In this document: positions 1 through 7,885 of the stretch, one piece after another
Layout of the letters: every line of letters begins with the position of its first letter
Position numbering within the stretch: the stretch's first letter is position 1
From: Bacillus sp. V3B
GTDB taxonomy: Bacteria > Bacillota > Bacilli > Bacillales > Cytobacillaceae
DNA length: 64,000 nucleotides
Direction of reading: 5' to 3'
Assembly: GCF_024494465.1 (NCBI RefSeq)
Contig: NZ_JAETXM010000018.1
Coordinates: 1-64,000, forward strand
Program-made: the position numbers and the translations under genes
Notes under the pieces: model-generated
Seen by the model: only the letters and a program-made list of their open reading frames with translations
Databases searched by the model: none
Told to the model about the DNA's origin: nothing

Positions 1-16
1 AATGAAATGATAATTT

Positions 17-112
17 TTAAATATCTTCATTTACAGGATTACTTAAACTACATCCATTTAGGAATAGTAATAGTAGCAACGAAAAGAAGATATATTTTTT
101 CCGTTTCCTCAT
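17..112 (-). CDS. Tiny predicted lipoprotein (31 aa)
   Basis: This short frame starts with a run of basic residues (MRKRKK), continues with a hydrophobic stretch and a lipobox-like LFLNGC, and stops 11 residues after the cysteine. A good ribosome binding site (AGGAGAGGGG) sits just upstream of the ATG. It follows the SMR exporter pair on the same strand with about 80 bp between them, so it may be the last gene of that operon. It could be a genuine micro-lipoprotein or the truncated start of a longer lipoprotein gene. No function can be assigned. Confidence 0.45.
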   Translation of the reverse strand: MRKRKKYIFFSLLLLLFLNGCSLSNPVNEDI

Positions 113-191
113 TTTTTCTTCCCCTCTCCTCTTTCTACTTAACTTAACCGGTAGTAACTTGTCCCAGTTATAATCGCTTGCGAAGAAATAC

Positions 192-506
192 TTATGATGT
201 CAACTTTAAACCAATAACTGCTGTTACAATCATTCCAATAAATAAAATCCGTTTCCAGTCCTTTGATTCTCCATAAAATAACATACCGACAAGTGTCCCA
301 CCTATCGTTCCAATACCAGTCCAAACTGCATAGGATAACCCCATAGGGAGAGTTTTCATGGCTTGTCCTAGAAAAAAGAAACTGATGAAAAATCCTAAAA
401 ACAATATAGAGTATGACTGAATGTTTTTCGATTGATTGACTTTGTTCATCCCTATCACTCCAATCACTTCAAACATACCAGCCAAAACAAGGTACATCCA
501 ACTCAC
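192..506 (-). CDS. Small multidrug resistance (SMR) exporter subunit, GdnD/YkkD-like
   Basis: A protein of about 104 residues with four hydrophobic segments and the SMR signature. The conserved membrane glutamate lies in LAGMFEVIGVIGMNK, and PMGLSYAVWTGIGTIGG matches the central SMR motif. The GTG at 506 is chosen because TGAGG lies at the right distance and the N-terminus then lines up with B. subtilis YkkD. It starts right behind the stop of the second SMR gene, so the two are probably translated together as an antiparallel heterodimer. In B. subtilis the YkkC/YkkD pair exports guanidinium; that substrate is inferred here, because I see no guanidine riboswitch upstream. Confidence 0.85.
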   Translation of the reverse strand: MSWMYLVLAGMFEVIGVIGMNKVNQSKNIQSYSILFLGFFISFFFLGQAMKTLPMGLSYAVWTGIGTIGGTLVGMLFYGESKDWKRILFIGMIVTAVIGLKLTS

Positions 507-507
507 T

Positions 508-849
508 TTATGCCTCACTCTCTTTCTCATCTGATTCTGTGGTGATCAGCTTTAATCCTAATACACCAACTAAGAGTAAAACGATAAAAAATATTTTCAT
601 CCAACTAAAGATTTCATCAAACAGAACCATCCCAATTACAACTGTTCCCGCTGTCCCAATTCCTGTAAAAACAGCATACACGGTCGCAACGGGTAATTTC
701 TCTGTAGCTTTTAGTAACACAACAAACGATAAATAAATAACAATCAAAGTCGCAATCCAAGAAATCCAGTTACTCGAATATTTCAATCCCATTACCCACA
801 GTATTTCAAGAATGCCCGCAATAATGACAAGTGCCCAATTCTGATTCAT
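508..849 (-). CDS. SMR exporter subunit, GdnC/YkkC-like
   Basis: A protein of 113 residues with four membrane segments and the SMR glutamate in IAGILEILWVMGLKYS. The motif PVATVYAVFTGIGTAGTV closely resembles B. subtilis YkkC, including a charged C-terminal tail rich in Glu and Lys. The ATG at 849 is preferred because GGAGGAG lies just before it. The gene precedes the YkkD-like partner. Only 76 bp separate it from the upstream gene and no riboswitch fits there, so it is probably expressed from the GntR-controlled promoter near 3.3 kb. Confidence 0.85.
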   Translation of the reverse strand: MNQNWALVIIAGILEILWVMGLKYSSNWISWIATLIVIYLSFVVLLKATEKLPVATVYAVFTGIGTAGTVVIGMVLFDEIFSWMKIFFIVLLLVGVLGLKLITTESDEKESEA

Positions 850-925
850 TCTTTGCTCCTCCATGTAAACAGTTCCTCTACCGATCAAACCCGTCCATTT
901 CAGATATCCTTATACTTTTTATTTT

Positions 926-1417
926 TTACTCACCTACTTTTACAAGAAACACATCACCTTCAGTATTTAACTGAAGATCATTTGGAACACGTAAATAAAT
1001 GACCTGGTCTACACTGCTGAATGAGTGATTAAAAATGGATTCCCCTGTAAATTGACCTACTGGAAAACTAGCACTCGTAATCGACAAACGAATATTTTGT
1101 GCTGTTGGAATAATCGTAAGAACATTTCCCTCTAACTCTATTTTATCGGGAATGAGTTTATCAGAAAAATCGATCCCGCCAATCATTAACCCATTAACAT
1201 AAGTGAAAACTTCTATAAGCTTATCATCATTCATTTTTCTTTCCACAAAAATCCGTGGTCCATACTTACTTCTATATACGATCCTTAACGTTTGATCTTG
1301 ATAATCATCGAAACGGTTCTTATTTAATAAATACTGATCATCAACCTGCTCAACACTCCCTTTACGAAGATTCATTTCTAATTCATTCATGGCTTCGTCT
1401 ATCTCCACTTGTCGCAT
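926..1417 (-). CDS. Uncharacterised ABC-operon protein
   Basis: A soluble-looking protein of about 163 residues with no signal peptide or membrane segment. The N-terminal third is helical and charged; the rest looks rich in beta strands. I do not recognise the family. It lies between the ABC permease and the SMR genes of the same operon, so it may serve that transporter. The ATG at 1417 is chosen for the GGGGAAGGAG before it; an in-frame ATG at 1432 is possible. The frame stays open upstream into the permease end, so a former fusion or frameshift cannot be excluded. Confidence 0.55.
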   Translation of the reverse strand: MRQVEIDEAMNELEMNLRKGSVEQVDDQYLLNKNRFDDYQDQTLRIVYRSKYGPRIFVERKMNDDKLIEVFTYVNGLMIGGIDFSDKLIPDKIELEGNVLTIIPTAQNIRLSITSASFPVGQFTGESIFNHSFSSVDQVIYLRVPNDLQLNTEGDVFLVKVGE

Positions 1418-1436
1418 TTTCTCCTTCCCCATCCGA

Positions 1437-2009
1437 TCATCGGAGATAAACAGGAATAAGAATAATAAACCCTTTACTTACTTGAGCAAGTGCCCCGATT
1501 AAATAACCAATAGAACTAACGAAGAATACATATAAAATGGTAATCCCTATTCCTAATATAAGCTCCTGTGACCAATTGTGAGAGTGATAAAGCTCTTGTT
1601 TAAATAGAATGAACACTAGTACTCTCACCAAATTCCCTGCAAGTATAGCCGTTATGCTCCCCATAATACTAGTTGTTAATAGAAAGAGAATATTAGATAA
1701 GCTACTGCTAAGACGATTCGTCACGAACGAAAAATCATGATTACGATACGGTTTTGTCGTGATGGTAATAGCTGTCACAAAAGACCACAACATCGTAAAA
1801 ATAATCACCAAATCAGCAGAGTAGTATTTTACATCAATACTCATGTTCATGCCGCTTCTTCCCGTTGAAGCAACTCCACCTAATGAAAGAAGGATACCTA
1901 ATAATTGAATTCCAATAAGTGCACTGAAAGAATCGATATTGGATTTAAGCTTAAACCTATATTGTTTTTTCACCGTTTCTGCTAAATTAGCGGTCGTTAA
2001 AGACATCAT
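1437..2009 (-). CDS. ABC transporter permease, ABC-2-like
   Basis: An integral membrane protein of about 190 residues with several hydrophobic segments (near LIGIQLLGILLSL, ADLVIIFTMLW, ILFLLTTSIMGSI, LILGIGITILYVFF and GFIILIPV). It overlaps the end of the ATPase gene by about 23 bp, so translation is probably coupled. The ATG ATG pair at 2009 has AGGGTGGG in front. It ends soon after a membrane segment and is short for this class, so the C-terminus may have been lost by a frameshift just before the downstream gene. Confidence 0.7.
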   Translation of the reverse strand: MMSLTTANLAETVKKQYRFKLKSNIDSFSALIGIQLLGILLSLGGVASTGRSGMNMSIDVKYYSADLVIIFTMLWSFVTAITITTKPYRNHDFSFVTNRLSSSLSNILFLLTTSIMGSITAILAGNLVRVLVFILFKQELYHSHNWSQELILGIGITILYVFFVSSIGYLIGALAQVSKGFIILIPVYLR

Positions 2010-2889
2010 CAATCCCACCCTTCGTTTCATTTGTTAAGTAGACACAAAGATCACTTGAACGAACAGGTGAAATTTCCACCCCTTCAAGATGTGCCTGAGT
2101 GAGTTCAGTCTCGGAATATTCATTTTTCACAACCGCATACATGGTATTGATTCCTACTTGATTCTTGTAAAGAATCTCTTTTTCTCCCGTCCAATTAAGC
2201 ACTTCTTCTATCGTTCCTTTTATACCAATAGCCCATTCTTTTAACTCAGAAATAGGCATATGCAAATATTTTGTGCCATCTTTGATGAGTAACACTCCTT
2301 CTAGCAAATCCTCTATTTCATCTAGATGATGACTTGAAAGAATAATCGTACGAGGATAGGCAATATAATCTTTAAGCAGTGCACGGTAAAAATCATTTCT
2401 TACGGCTGCATCCATTCCTGTTGTCGGTTCATCAAAAACCGTTAAGGGACAGCGAGCAGCTAAACCAATGATCATATTAAACGTACTTGTTTCTCCCTTT
2501 GAAAGCCGATTGTGATATTCCTTTGGATCAAAGGAAAAATACTCAAACAACCGATGAGCCAATTCCTGATCCCAATTTGGATAAAATTGACTTGCCACAT
2601 CCAATAATTCGCCTAGCTGTAGGGCTGGAGGGAAACTCATTTGGTCGTCTACAAAAATCGTGTTGACGGAAACGTTTAGGCTATTAAATGGTTTTTCGGA
2701 AAAAACATTCATCTCTCCTGCTGTTTCTTTTATAAAACCAGAAATGATTTTAAGTAAAGTTATTTTGCCAGCTCCATTTCGACCAATTAATCCTGTTATT
2801 TTATTTTCTTCAATCGAAAAAAAAAGCTTATTTAGCACATTTTTCCTTCCATATCTTTTCATCAAACCTGTACATTCAATCACCTTCAT
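1987..2889 (-). CDS. ABC transporter ATP-binding protein with altered Walker A
   Basis: A 300-residue ABC ATPase of the kind found beside YtrA-type GntR regulators. The order of motifs is Walker A (GRNGAGKITL, about residue 38), a signature-like LSKGE, Walker B with the catalytic glutamate (LTVFDEPTTGMD), and the H-loop (SSHHLDE). A C-terminal domain of about 100 residues follows. The residue after the Walker A lysine is isoleucine (ATA) where serine or threonine normally coordinates magnesium, which may impair hydrolysis. The start overlaps the GntR stop as ATGA, so the genes are coupled. Confidence 0.9.
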   Translation of the reverse strand: MKVIECTGLMKRYGRKNVLNKLFFSIEENKITGLIGRNGAGKITLLKIISGFIKETAGEMNVFSEKPFNSLNVSVNTIFVDDQMSFPPALQLGELLDVASQFYPNWDQELAHRLFEYFSFDPKEYHNRLSKGETSTFNMIIGLAARCPLTVFDEPTTGMDAAVRNDFYRALLKDYIAYPRTIILSSHHLDEIEDLLEGVLLIKDGTKYLHMPISELKEWAIGIKGTIEEVLNWTGEKEILYKNQVGINTMYAVVKNEYSETELTQAHLEGVEISPVRSSDLCVYLTNETKGGIDDVFNDR

Positions 2890-3263
2890 TGTCCGTCCCC
2901 CTCGTTACCCGCTTTGTTGATCATGTCAATCAATTCTGTCTTACTAATTTGTAGCCGATTTGCCTCCAAAACTAATTCCTGTACCATGCGTTTTAATGTT
3001 TGGTTTTTTCGTTTATTGAGGATCGTTTCTCTTGCTCCATTTGTGACAAACATGCCAAGACCTCGCTTTTTATAGAGGATATTTTCGTCCACTAGAAGAT
3101 TGAGTCCTTTTGCAGCAGTTGCAGGATTGATCGTATACATTTCAGCTAATTGATATTGTGAATATACCTTATCATCACTCACAAAATGTCCGTTTAATAT
3201 TTCCGACTCCAGCCACTCTGCAATTTGCACATAAATAGGCTTAGAACTATTCGAATTAAGAAT
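2886..3263 (-). CDS. GntR-family repressor, YtrA-like
   Basis: A short one-domain GntR regulator with a winged helix (QLAEMYTINPATAAKGLNLL, then a KKRGLGMFV wing) and a short helical dimerisation tail. The usual N-terminal SSKPIYVQIAEW is only complete if translation begins at an ATT codon at 3261-3263, correctly spaced from GGAGGGAGGCGGAG. The first ordinary start in frame is GTG at 3230, which would cut off the conserved SKPIY. It heads the ABC/SMR operon and probably represses it through the dyad that overlaps its promoter. Confidence 0.8.
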   Translation of the reverse strand: MLNSNSSKPIYVQIAEWLESEILNGHFVSDDKVYSQYQLAEMYTINPATAAKGLNLLVDENILYKKRGLGMFVTNGARETILNKRKNQTLKRMVQELVLEANRLQISKTELIDMINKAGNEGDGQ

Positions 3264-3285
3264 GGTCTCCGCCTCCCTCCAATAT

Positions 3286-3309
3286 AGTGCATTACTGTTG
3301 TAATGTAGT
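3286..3309. promoter_or_regulatory. Probable GntR operator (inverted repeat)
   Basis: AGTGCATTAC and GTAATGTAGT form an imperfect inverted repeat around TGTT, with 8 of 10 positions matching. It covers the -10 box and the likely transcription start, which is typical of autorepression by YtrA-like GntR proteins. The regulator-operator link is inferred. Confidence 0.5.
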
Positions 3310-3335
3310 ATATAATGAATTGGAAACTATTTCAA
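3307..3335 (-). promoter_or_regulatory. SigA-type promoter of the GntR-ABC-SMR operon
   Basis: Reading leftward, TTGAAA (3330-3335) and TATACT (3307-3312) are separated by exactly 17 bp, close to the vegetative consensus. It lies about 45 bp upstream of the probable GntR start. Confidence 0.6.
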
Positions 3336-3669
3336 TATTTTATTACTGTAGAATAAAGTTTGATCACATTGATACTAATAACATTAATAAACAAACAATA
3401 AAAAAAGCATGTTTTGAAAAAAGATTGGTTTATTTCTTAAAGGTGAATGGATGATTGAGTATCCATTTACTTATGTAGATGATTTAGAAGCATTAAGTGA
3501 AGCAAAATAATGGACTAGAGAAACAGAGGGGTTCCACGAAGTTAAAATTTATTTTCATAGTCATGGGAATAACCAATTTGAACTTGGAAGCAATTTTAAT
3601 TCCAACAGTATATCTAAGTAATTTGGAACAAATATTATAACTATTGAAAATCAAAAGGAGGTGACTATA
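3336..3669. other. Intergenic stretch with a possible decayed coding remnant
   Basis: On the plus strand a short frame around 3440-3510 reads LKGEWMIEYPFTYVDDLEA and stops soon after; more open but unconvincing sequence follows to about 3625. No start signal or family is recognisable. The last bases hold the sspH ribosome binding site. Confidence 0.3.
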
Positions 3670-3849
3670 ATGAACGCACAACGAGCACAAGAAATTGCTT
3701 CATCCCCAATTATGGCTAATGTAACCTATAATGGAGAAAGCATTTACATTGAGCACGTGGATCAACAAAATGGAACAGCTACAATCCATTCACTTGATGA
3801 ACCAAATAATAAACAAAATATTTCTGTAACAAGCTTAAATGAACAATAA
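3670..3849 (+). CDS. sspH: Small acid-soluble spore protein H
   Basis: A 59-residue protein beginning MNAQRAQEIASSP, with the family pattern that ends in VTYNGESIYIEHVD and a short acidic, Asn-rich tail. H-type small acid-soluble proteins are made in the forespore late in sporulation and packed into the spore core. The ATG at 3670 has a strong AGGAGG upstream and is preferred over an in-frame GTG at 3661. It is a single-gene unit closed by a strong terminator, and it is good evidence that the host forms endospores. Confidence 0.93.
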   Translation: MNAQRAQEIASSPIMANVTYNGESIYIEHVDQQNGTATIHSLDEPNNKQNISVTSLNEQ

Positions 3850-3867
3850 TTTATCAGATATTTTCCC

Positions 3868-3902
3868 ATGAAGCCACCATCCCCTCGGGTGGTGGCTTCA
3901 TG
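3868..3902 (+). terminator. Terminator of sspH
   Basis: A GC-rich perfect stem (GAAGCCACCA with TGGTGGCTTC) closes around a 10-nt loop shortly after the stop codon. A weak T-rich tail follows. Confidence 0.85.
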
Positions 3903-4055
3903 TTTGATTAAATTCAATTGAAATCTTCTTTAACTATTTATCCCCTCTTCTTAACAAGAAGATCAAAATCTCCTTCTTACAAAACCTTTTCAATAAAAAA
4001 ATTAATGGAACTTTAATGAAAAATACCCGTCTGCTTAGATAAGGAGGTCTTGAAT

Positions 4056-4148
4056 ATGAAATTTCAAAAATCGGCCCTTTACGGGCAGTTGATTCTCCAC
4101 CTATCTTCTTTGTTATATAAGGATTACAATTCTATTCAAGTTGTTTAA
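4056..4148 (+). pseudogene. Gene start running into a dispersed repeat (30 codons)
   Basis: A strong AAGGAGG precedes the ATG, but after about five codons (MKFQK) the frame enters repeat sequence and stops at 4148. The simplest reading is that the repeat replaced the rest of a former gene. The stop overlaps the stop of the convergent SMR gene. It might still yield a 30-residue peptide. Confidence 0.35.
4071..4120 (+). repeat. Dispersed structured repeat R1, partial copy
   Basis: This stretch shares TTTACGGGCAGTTGAT and the following CCACCTATC with the long R1 copy at 21.1 kb, and is close to the copy at 52.8 kb. Only the left arm of the hairpin is present. Confidence 0.6.
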
Positions 4149-4513
4149 TAACTATTTTCATTGACTGGGTAATCCGTTTTAGCAGAATCACTGTGTCCAG
4201 GTCCAAAGAGATTTAATACGATAACCCCAATTATAATAAAGGTAATCCCTATAACACTAGCAACATTTATTTTTTCTTTCCAAATTAAAATAGAAATAGC
4301 GACAGTCGCTACAGTTCCTAACCCAGACCAAATGGCGTACCCAACATTTAAAGGGATTGTTTTAAGCGATAAGGACAAAAATAAAAGAGAACAAACAAAA
4401 CTTATAATCAATCCCACAGTAGGGTATATCTTAGAGAATCCTTCAGAAGCTTTCAATAGCGATGTTCCGACCAGTTCACAAATAATGGCCAATATTAAAA
4501 ATAAATAAGCCAT
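4145..4513 (-). CDS. SMR family multidrug efflux protein, EmrE/QacC-like
   Basis: A protein of 122 residues with four membrane helices and the essential glutamate near residue 13 in AIICELVGTSLLKAS. The motif PLNVGYAIWSGLGTVA is typical of single-gene SMR pumps that export lipophilic cations by proton antiport. AGGAGG precedes the ATG. Unlike the pair near 0.2-0.8 kb it has no partner next to it, so it probably works as a homodimer. The hydrophilic tail (GPGHSDSAKTDYPVNENSY) is longer than usual. Confidence 0.88.
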   Translation of the reverse strand: MAYLFLILAIICELVGTSLLKASEGFSKIYPTVGLIISFVCSLLFLSLSLKTIPLNVGYAIWSGLGTVATVAISILIWKEKINVASVIGITFIIIGVIVLNLFGPGHSDSAKTDYPVNENSY

Positions 4514-4614
4514 TTTATCAGCCTCCTATTATGTATACTTAATCGTTTAACGAAACATCTGGTGATTAGCCTCCATATTAACAATAATATATCAGACGTT
4601 GATTAACCAATACA

Positions 4615-5514
4615 TTATGTAAGCAAATCCCCCAATGCGGAGTCAAGAGAAGGGAAAGAAAAATCAAACCCCTCTTTCATTAATACTTTAGGAACAACAT
4701 GTTGTCCGTCAAGAACAAGTGCACTTTTTTGTCCAAGTACTAATTTCATAACAAATGAAGGCACCGGTAACCAATGTGGACGATGCAAAACAGCACCAAT
4801 GGTTTGACCAAAATCCTTCATCGTCTTTGGAAATGGCGATGTGACGTTAACTGGTCCACTTATTTTATCATGATTGATAGCGAACATAATGGCTCGTGTA
4901 ACATCCATTACATGCACCCAAGACACCCACTGTTGTCCTGAACCAACTGTACCTCCGACAAACAATCTATAGGGTAACACCATCAGGGGAAGGGCTCCAC
5001 CCTCATTGCCCAACACAACCCCAAATCTCATAAAGACAGTACGGACCCCATGAGCTTCTAAACTTGCTGCTTTCTTTTCCCAATCATGTACAGTCTGAGC
5101 AAGAAAGTCATTTGCCATTTCCGATGAATCTTCTGTATATATAGCGTCTACCGATGCAGGATAAATGCCAATTGCACTTCCATTAATAAAAACAGAGGGT
5201 TTTTCAGGTAATGCCTTAATGATTCTTATTAACTCGTCTGTTGCGGTCATTCGACTGTCGTAAATTTGTTTCTGATGGCTTGCAGTCCAGCGTCCATCAT
5301 TTATTGATACGCCTGCAAGATTAATAAATGCCTCTGCACTTTCTATTTTATTTTCTGGAGCATCGGCTTCATTAAGCCACTTTATATACTGTACATTCCC
5401 CTCAACCTGTTTCGTCTTCCGTGTTAAAATTATAACTTCATGCCCTTCACCTATAAGGGTATCCATTAATTTCTGCCCAATAAACCCCGAACCTCCAGCA
5501 ATAACAATTTTCAT
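4615..5514 (-). CDS. TIGR01777-type nucleotide-sugar epimerase-like protein (YfhF-like)
   Basis: A 299-residue SDR-fold protein with the N-terminal NAD(P)-binding motif GGSGFIGQKL. It has INLAGVSIN, GSAIGIYP where the SDR catalytic tyrosine sits, and the C-terminal domain typical of this family (from about residue 245, with VLDGQHVVPKVL). The physiological substrate of these proteins is unknown. The ATG at 5514 follows GGGGGAAG and is chosen over an in-frame codon at 5526. It appears to be transcribed alone. Confidence 0.87.
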   Translation of the reverse strand: MKIVIAGGSGFIGQKLMDTLIGEGHEVIILTRKTKQVEGNVQYIKWLNEADAPENKIESAEAFINLAGVSINDGRWTASHQKQIYDSRMTATDELIRIIKALPEKPSVFINGSAIGIYPASVDAIYTEDSSEMANDFLAQTVHDWEKKAASLEAHGVRTVFMRFGVVLGNEGGALPLMVLPYRLFVGGTVGSGQQWVSWVHVMDVTRAIMFAINHDKISGPVNVTSPFPKTMKDFGQTIGAVLHRPHWLPVPSFVMKLVLGQKSALVLDGQHVVPKVLMKEGFDFSFPSLDSALGDLLT

Positions 5515-5558
5515 AACTTCCCCCATCCTACCAATTGTTTATCTATAGGTGACCGCCT

Positions 5559-6293
5559 TCATGATTCATCAACAATTTTAGCAAATTCTTCAAGTGTCGT
5601 TGAATATTTAATATAGATCCGTGGTAAGTAATAGAGTTCATCTTGTATCCCCTTCTCAATGAATGGTCCAGGAGTGGTCGTAAGTCCATACCGATAATAC
5701 TTCTTTGTTTCTGCTACAACATTATCATTAGTATTTCCATATGGATAAGAAAGAGCGATCACTGGTTTCCCTGTTATTTTTTCAATTTTATCTTTGGATA
5801 CTTTTAACTCGTATTCATAGTTTTCAATAGTATTTAAATCAGGATGTGTAGCAGTGTGGGACTGAATCGACATAAGTCCTGAATCAACCAGCATTTTTAA
5901 ATCTGATTGGGATAAACGATTTGGACCCCCAATAAAATCAGAAATAACAAATATGGTACCCATTGGCGTGAAACGCTCATTTTTCAATTTTTGAAAAATA
6001 GCAAATGCATTAAGATTGTTTTTGTATCCATCATCAAATGTAATAAAAATAGGTTTATTTACTTTATTTCTATCTTGCCAACGATCAAAAGTTAATAATG
6101 TATATCCATGATCACGTAGATACTTCATTTGTTCTTCAAAGTTATTCGGGGTTACATATAACTCTTTAGAACCAGATCCTTGAAACTCGTCAATCGAATG
6201 ATAAATTAAGATCGGAACTTTTTTTTGTGCAAAAACATTTGTTGGAAGAAAAACGATAAGAAGACAAAGTAAAAACGCAGCAATCTTTTTCAT
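5559..6293 (-). CDS. Secreted polysaccharide deacetylase
   Basis: A 244-residue NodB-homology protein with a cleavable signal peptide (MKKIAAFLLCLLIVFLP, cleavage likely after VFA). It carries the metal and catalytic motifs TFDDGY (about residue 86), HTATHPD (about 147), SYPYGN (about 184) and the late LPRIY. Such enzymes remove acetyl groups from peptidoglycan or other extracellular polysaccharides; the exact substrate cannot be told. It is at the short end of the family, with no extra binding domain, so it is a single secreted catalytic module. Confidence 0.87.
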   Translation of the reverse strand: MKKIAAFLLCLLIVFLPTNVFAQKKVPILIYHSIDEFQGSGSKELYVTPNNFEEQMKYLRDHGYTLLTFDRWQDRNKVNKPIFITFDDGYKNNLNAFAIFQKLKNERFTPMGTIFVISDFIGGPNRLSQSDLKMLVDSGLMSIQSHTATHPDLNTIENYEYELKVSKDKIEKITGKPVIALSYPYGNTNDNVVAETKKYYRYGLTTTPGPFIEKGIQDELYYLPRIYIKYSTTLEEFAKIVDES

Positions 6294-6435
6294 AGAATCC
6301 CTCGCTTTTTCACTATTTTTATATCGTATATTCTTCCATCCTCCTCACATTTCTATTATGTTTAGTCCATATATCTACAAAAATTATTCGAATCATTATT
6401 TATACTTTTTGTATTTTGGATTCTATTTTCTTATT

Positions 6436-7206
6436 TTAACGTAGATTCTCATTTATTTGAGCCAAAGTTTTTCCGATCGAATCATGAATAACATATGTCC
6501 CATACGAATGATCGTAGGGAGAATCTCCTTTATTGATCAAAACCATGGGTGCCTCTTCCCCTCTATTTTGGGGGAATGTGGAGAAAGGCGTTACCTTTAG
6601 GCTAGTACCTAACACCAAAAGGCAATCTGCTTGATTGATCATATGATTAATTGTCTGAAACCCTTCAAGCGTAAACCATTCTCCTGCATCCCCAAACAAA
6701 ACAACATCTGGTCTTATATAACGGTCTTGTTTAAACTGTGAATCGCAATGGTTACAGATATAGTAATCCACCATTTGATTTAACCGATTCACCATTTCTT
6801 CCGTTGAATAGATCTTTCCACAATTCATACAAGAAGCGGTCTTCATAGTCCCATGAAACTCGATGACGTTCTCACTGCCAGCTTTTTGATGAAGACCATC
6901 GATATTTTGTGTAATGATATGAGTTACTTTTCCTTCTTTCTCCCATGTTGCAAGAATCTCATGCCCTATGTTTGGAACAGCATCAGGATGATAAAGATTC
7001 TCTATAGCAAATTGATAAAATTCCTTGGGATGTTCATAGAAATAATCAAGAGAAAGAATATATTCTGGCGCTTTTTGATAAATTCCAGTACTGGATCGAA
7101 AATCCTTAATCCCTGATTCCGTACTAATACCAGCTCCTGTTAAGACAACGATACTTTTAGCCTTTTTAATAAAGTCTGTACATGTTTCAATCATATTATT
7201 TTCCAT
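6436..7206 (-). CDS. NAD-dependent protein deacylase, sirtuin (SrtN-like)
   Basis: A 256-residue Sir2 protein. The order is GAGISTESGIKDFRS (NAD binding), TQNIDGLHQKAG, the catalytic histidine in EFHGTM, two CxxC pairs for zinc (CMNCG and CNHC), and GTSLKVTPFSTFP. All essential residues are present, so it should be active. B. subtilis has one sirtuin, SrtN, acting for instance on acetyl-CoA synthetase; the target here is unknown. The gene stands alone. Confidence 0.9.
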   Translation of the reverse strand: MENNMIETCTDFIKKAKSIVVLTGAGISTESGIKDFRSSTGIYQKAPEYILSLDYFYEHPKEFYQFAIENLYHPDAVPNIGHEILATWEKEGKVTHIITQNIDGLHQKAGSENVIEFHGTMKTASCMNCGKIYSTEEMVNRLNQMVDYYICNHCDSQFKQDRYIRPDVVLFGDAGEWFTLEGFQTINHMINQADCLLVLGTSLKVTPFSTFPQNRGEEAPMVLINKGDSPYDHSYGTYVIHDSIGKTLAQINENLR

Positions 7207-7291
7207 ATCCTATAAACTCCTCATATTAAATGATTTTATCTGCTTCTCCTTTTATTTACCTATCTATAGTTTTGATAAAACAGAGGTACAC

Positions 7292-7527
7292 TCAAGAATT
7301 TTTTGAAAAAGTGAGACCTTTAACCACAAGCGCTTGACGAAGTTGTTCCATTGCTTTAGGACCATCCCGTGTAATTGCATGACCTCTGCTTCGCTTAACA
7401 GAGTTAACTGTTCAAGCTGCAAATATCCAGCTCCTTCGAGTGCCCGATGTGCCGGTTTAGCTAGTTTACTAGGAAGATCACTTTCCATCATGAGATCATT
7501 TTGCGTCAACTTGATTTCCCCTTTCAT
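7292..7527 (-). pseudogene. Helix-hairpin-helix (RpoA-CTD-like) small protein, frameshifted
   Basis: The frame from the ATG at 7527 reads LPSKLAKPAHRALEGAGYLQ and on to LHGM, the start of a helix-hairpin-helix fold like the RNA polymerase alpha C-terminal domain. Near 7361-7365 one base seems missing. Restoring a G there continues the family pattern GPKAMEQLRQALVVKGLTFS and ends at a TGA at 7292, giving about 78 residues. As it stands, the frame runs on into an unrelated tail to 7264. This may be a real inactivating mutation or a sequencing error. Confidence 0.75.
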
Positions 7528-7632
7528 TGATTCGTTAAATTGATTATATATTTTAACCTACTATGTATGAATCACTTCATTCTCTTGCAGACGATTTCTA
7601 AATAATAGTATACGGAACAAAAGTCAGAAAAG

Positions 7633-7661
7633 TTAGACTTTTGTTAAAAATTTGATATAAT
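7633..7661 (+). promoter_or_regulatory. Promoter with extended -10, upstream of the guanylate-kinase-like gene
   Basis: TGATATAAT gives a perfect extended -10 (TATAAT at 7656-7661). The -35 region (TTAGAC, 17 bp away) is weak. It would produce a leader of about 215 nt containing a GGCCA/TGGCC stem around 7703-7737; I do not recognise a riboswitch there. Confidence 0.45.
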
Positions 7662-7885
7662 GAGTATATCATGATAAATAAAGTCCTCAAATATGTACTA
7701 TAGGCCATTTTATATGTATAATTTAATATCGTGGCCAATACTGGAGACGAATTCTTTCCACATGCTTTCGTACAATTCATTAAGATATACGAAAGGTTTA
7801 TCTCACCGCTAGAATACTTACCGTACGTATTTTAAAAGAGTTAGTTACATTCATTAAACTATCCATTACTAAAGGAGGATCTTCG

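Noticed and set aside
889-925. Guanidine riboswitch upstream of the GdnC/GdnD-like pair
   Set aside because: The gap is only 37 bp from the upstream gene's stop and lacks the ykkC motif, so the pair is not under that control here.
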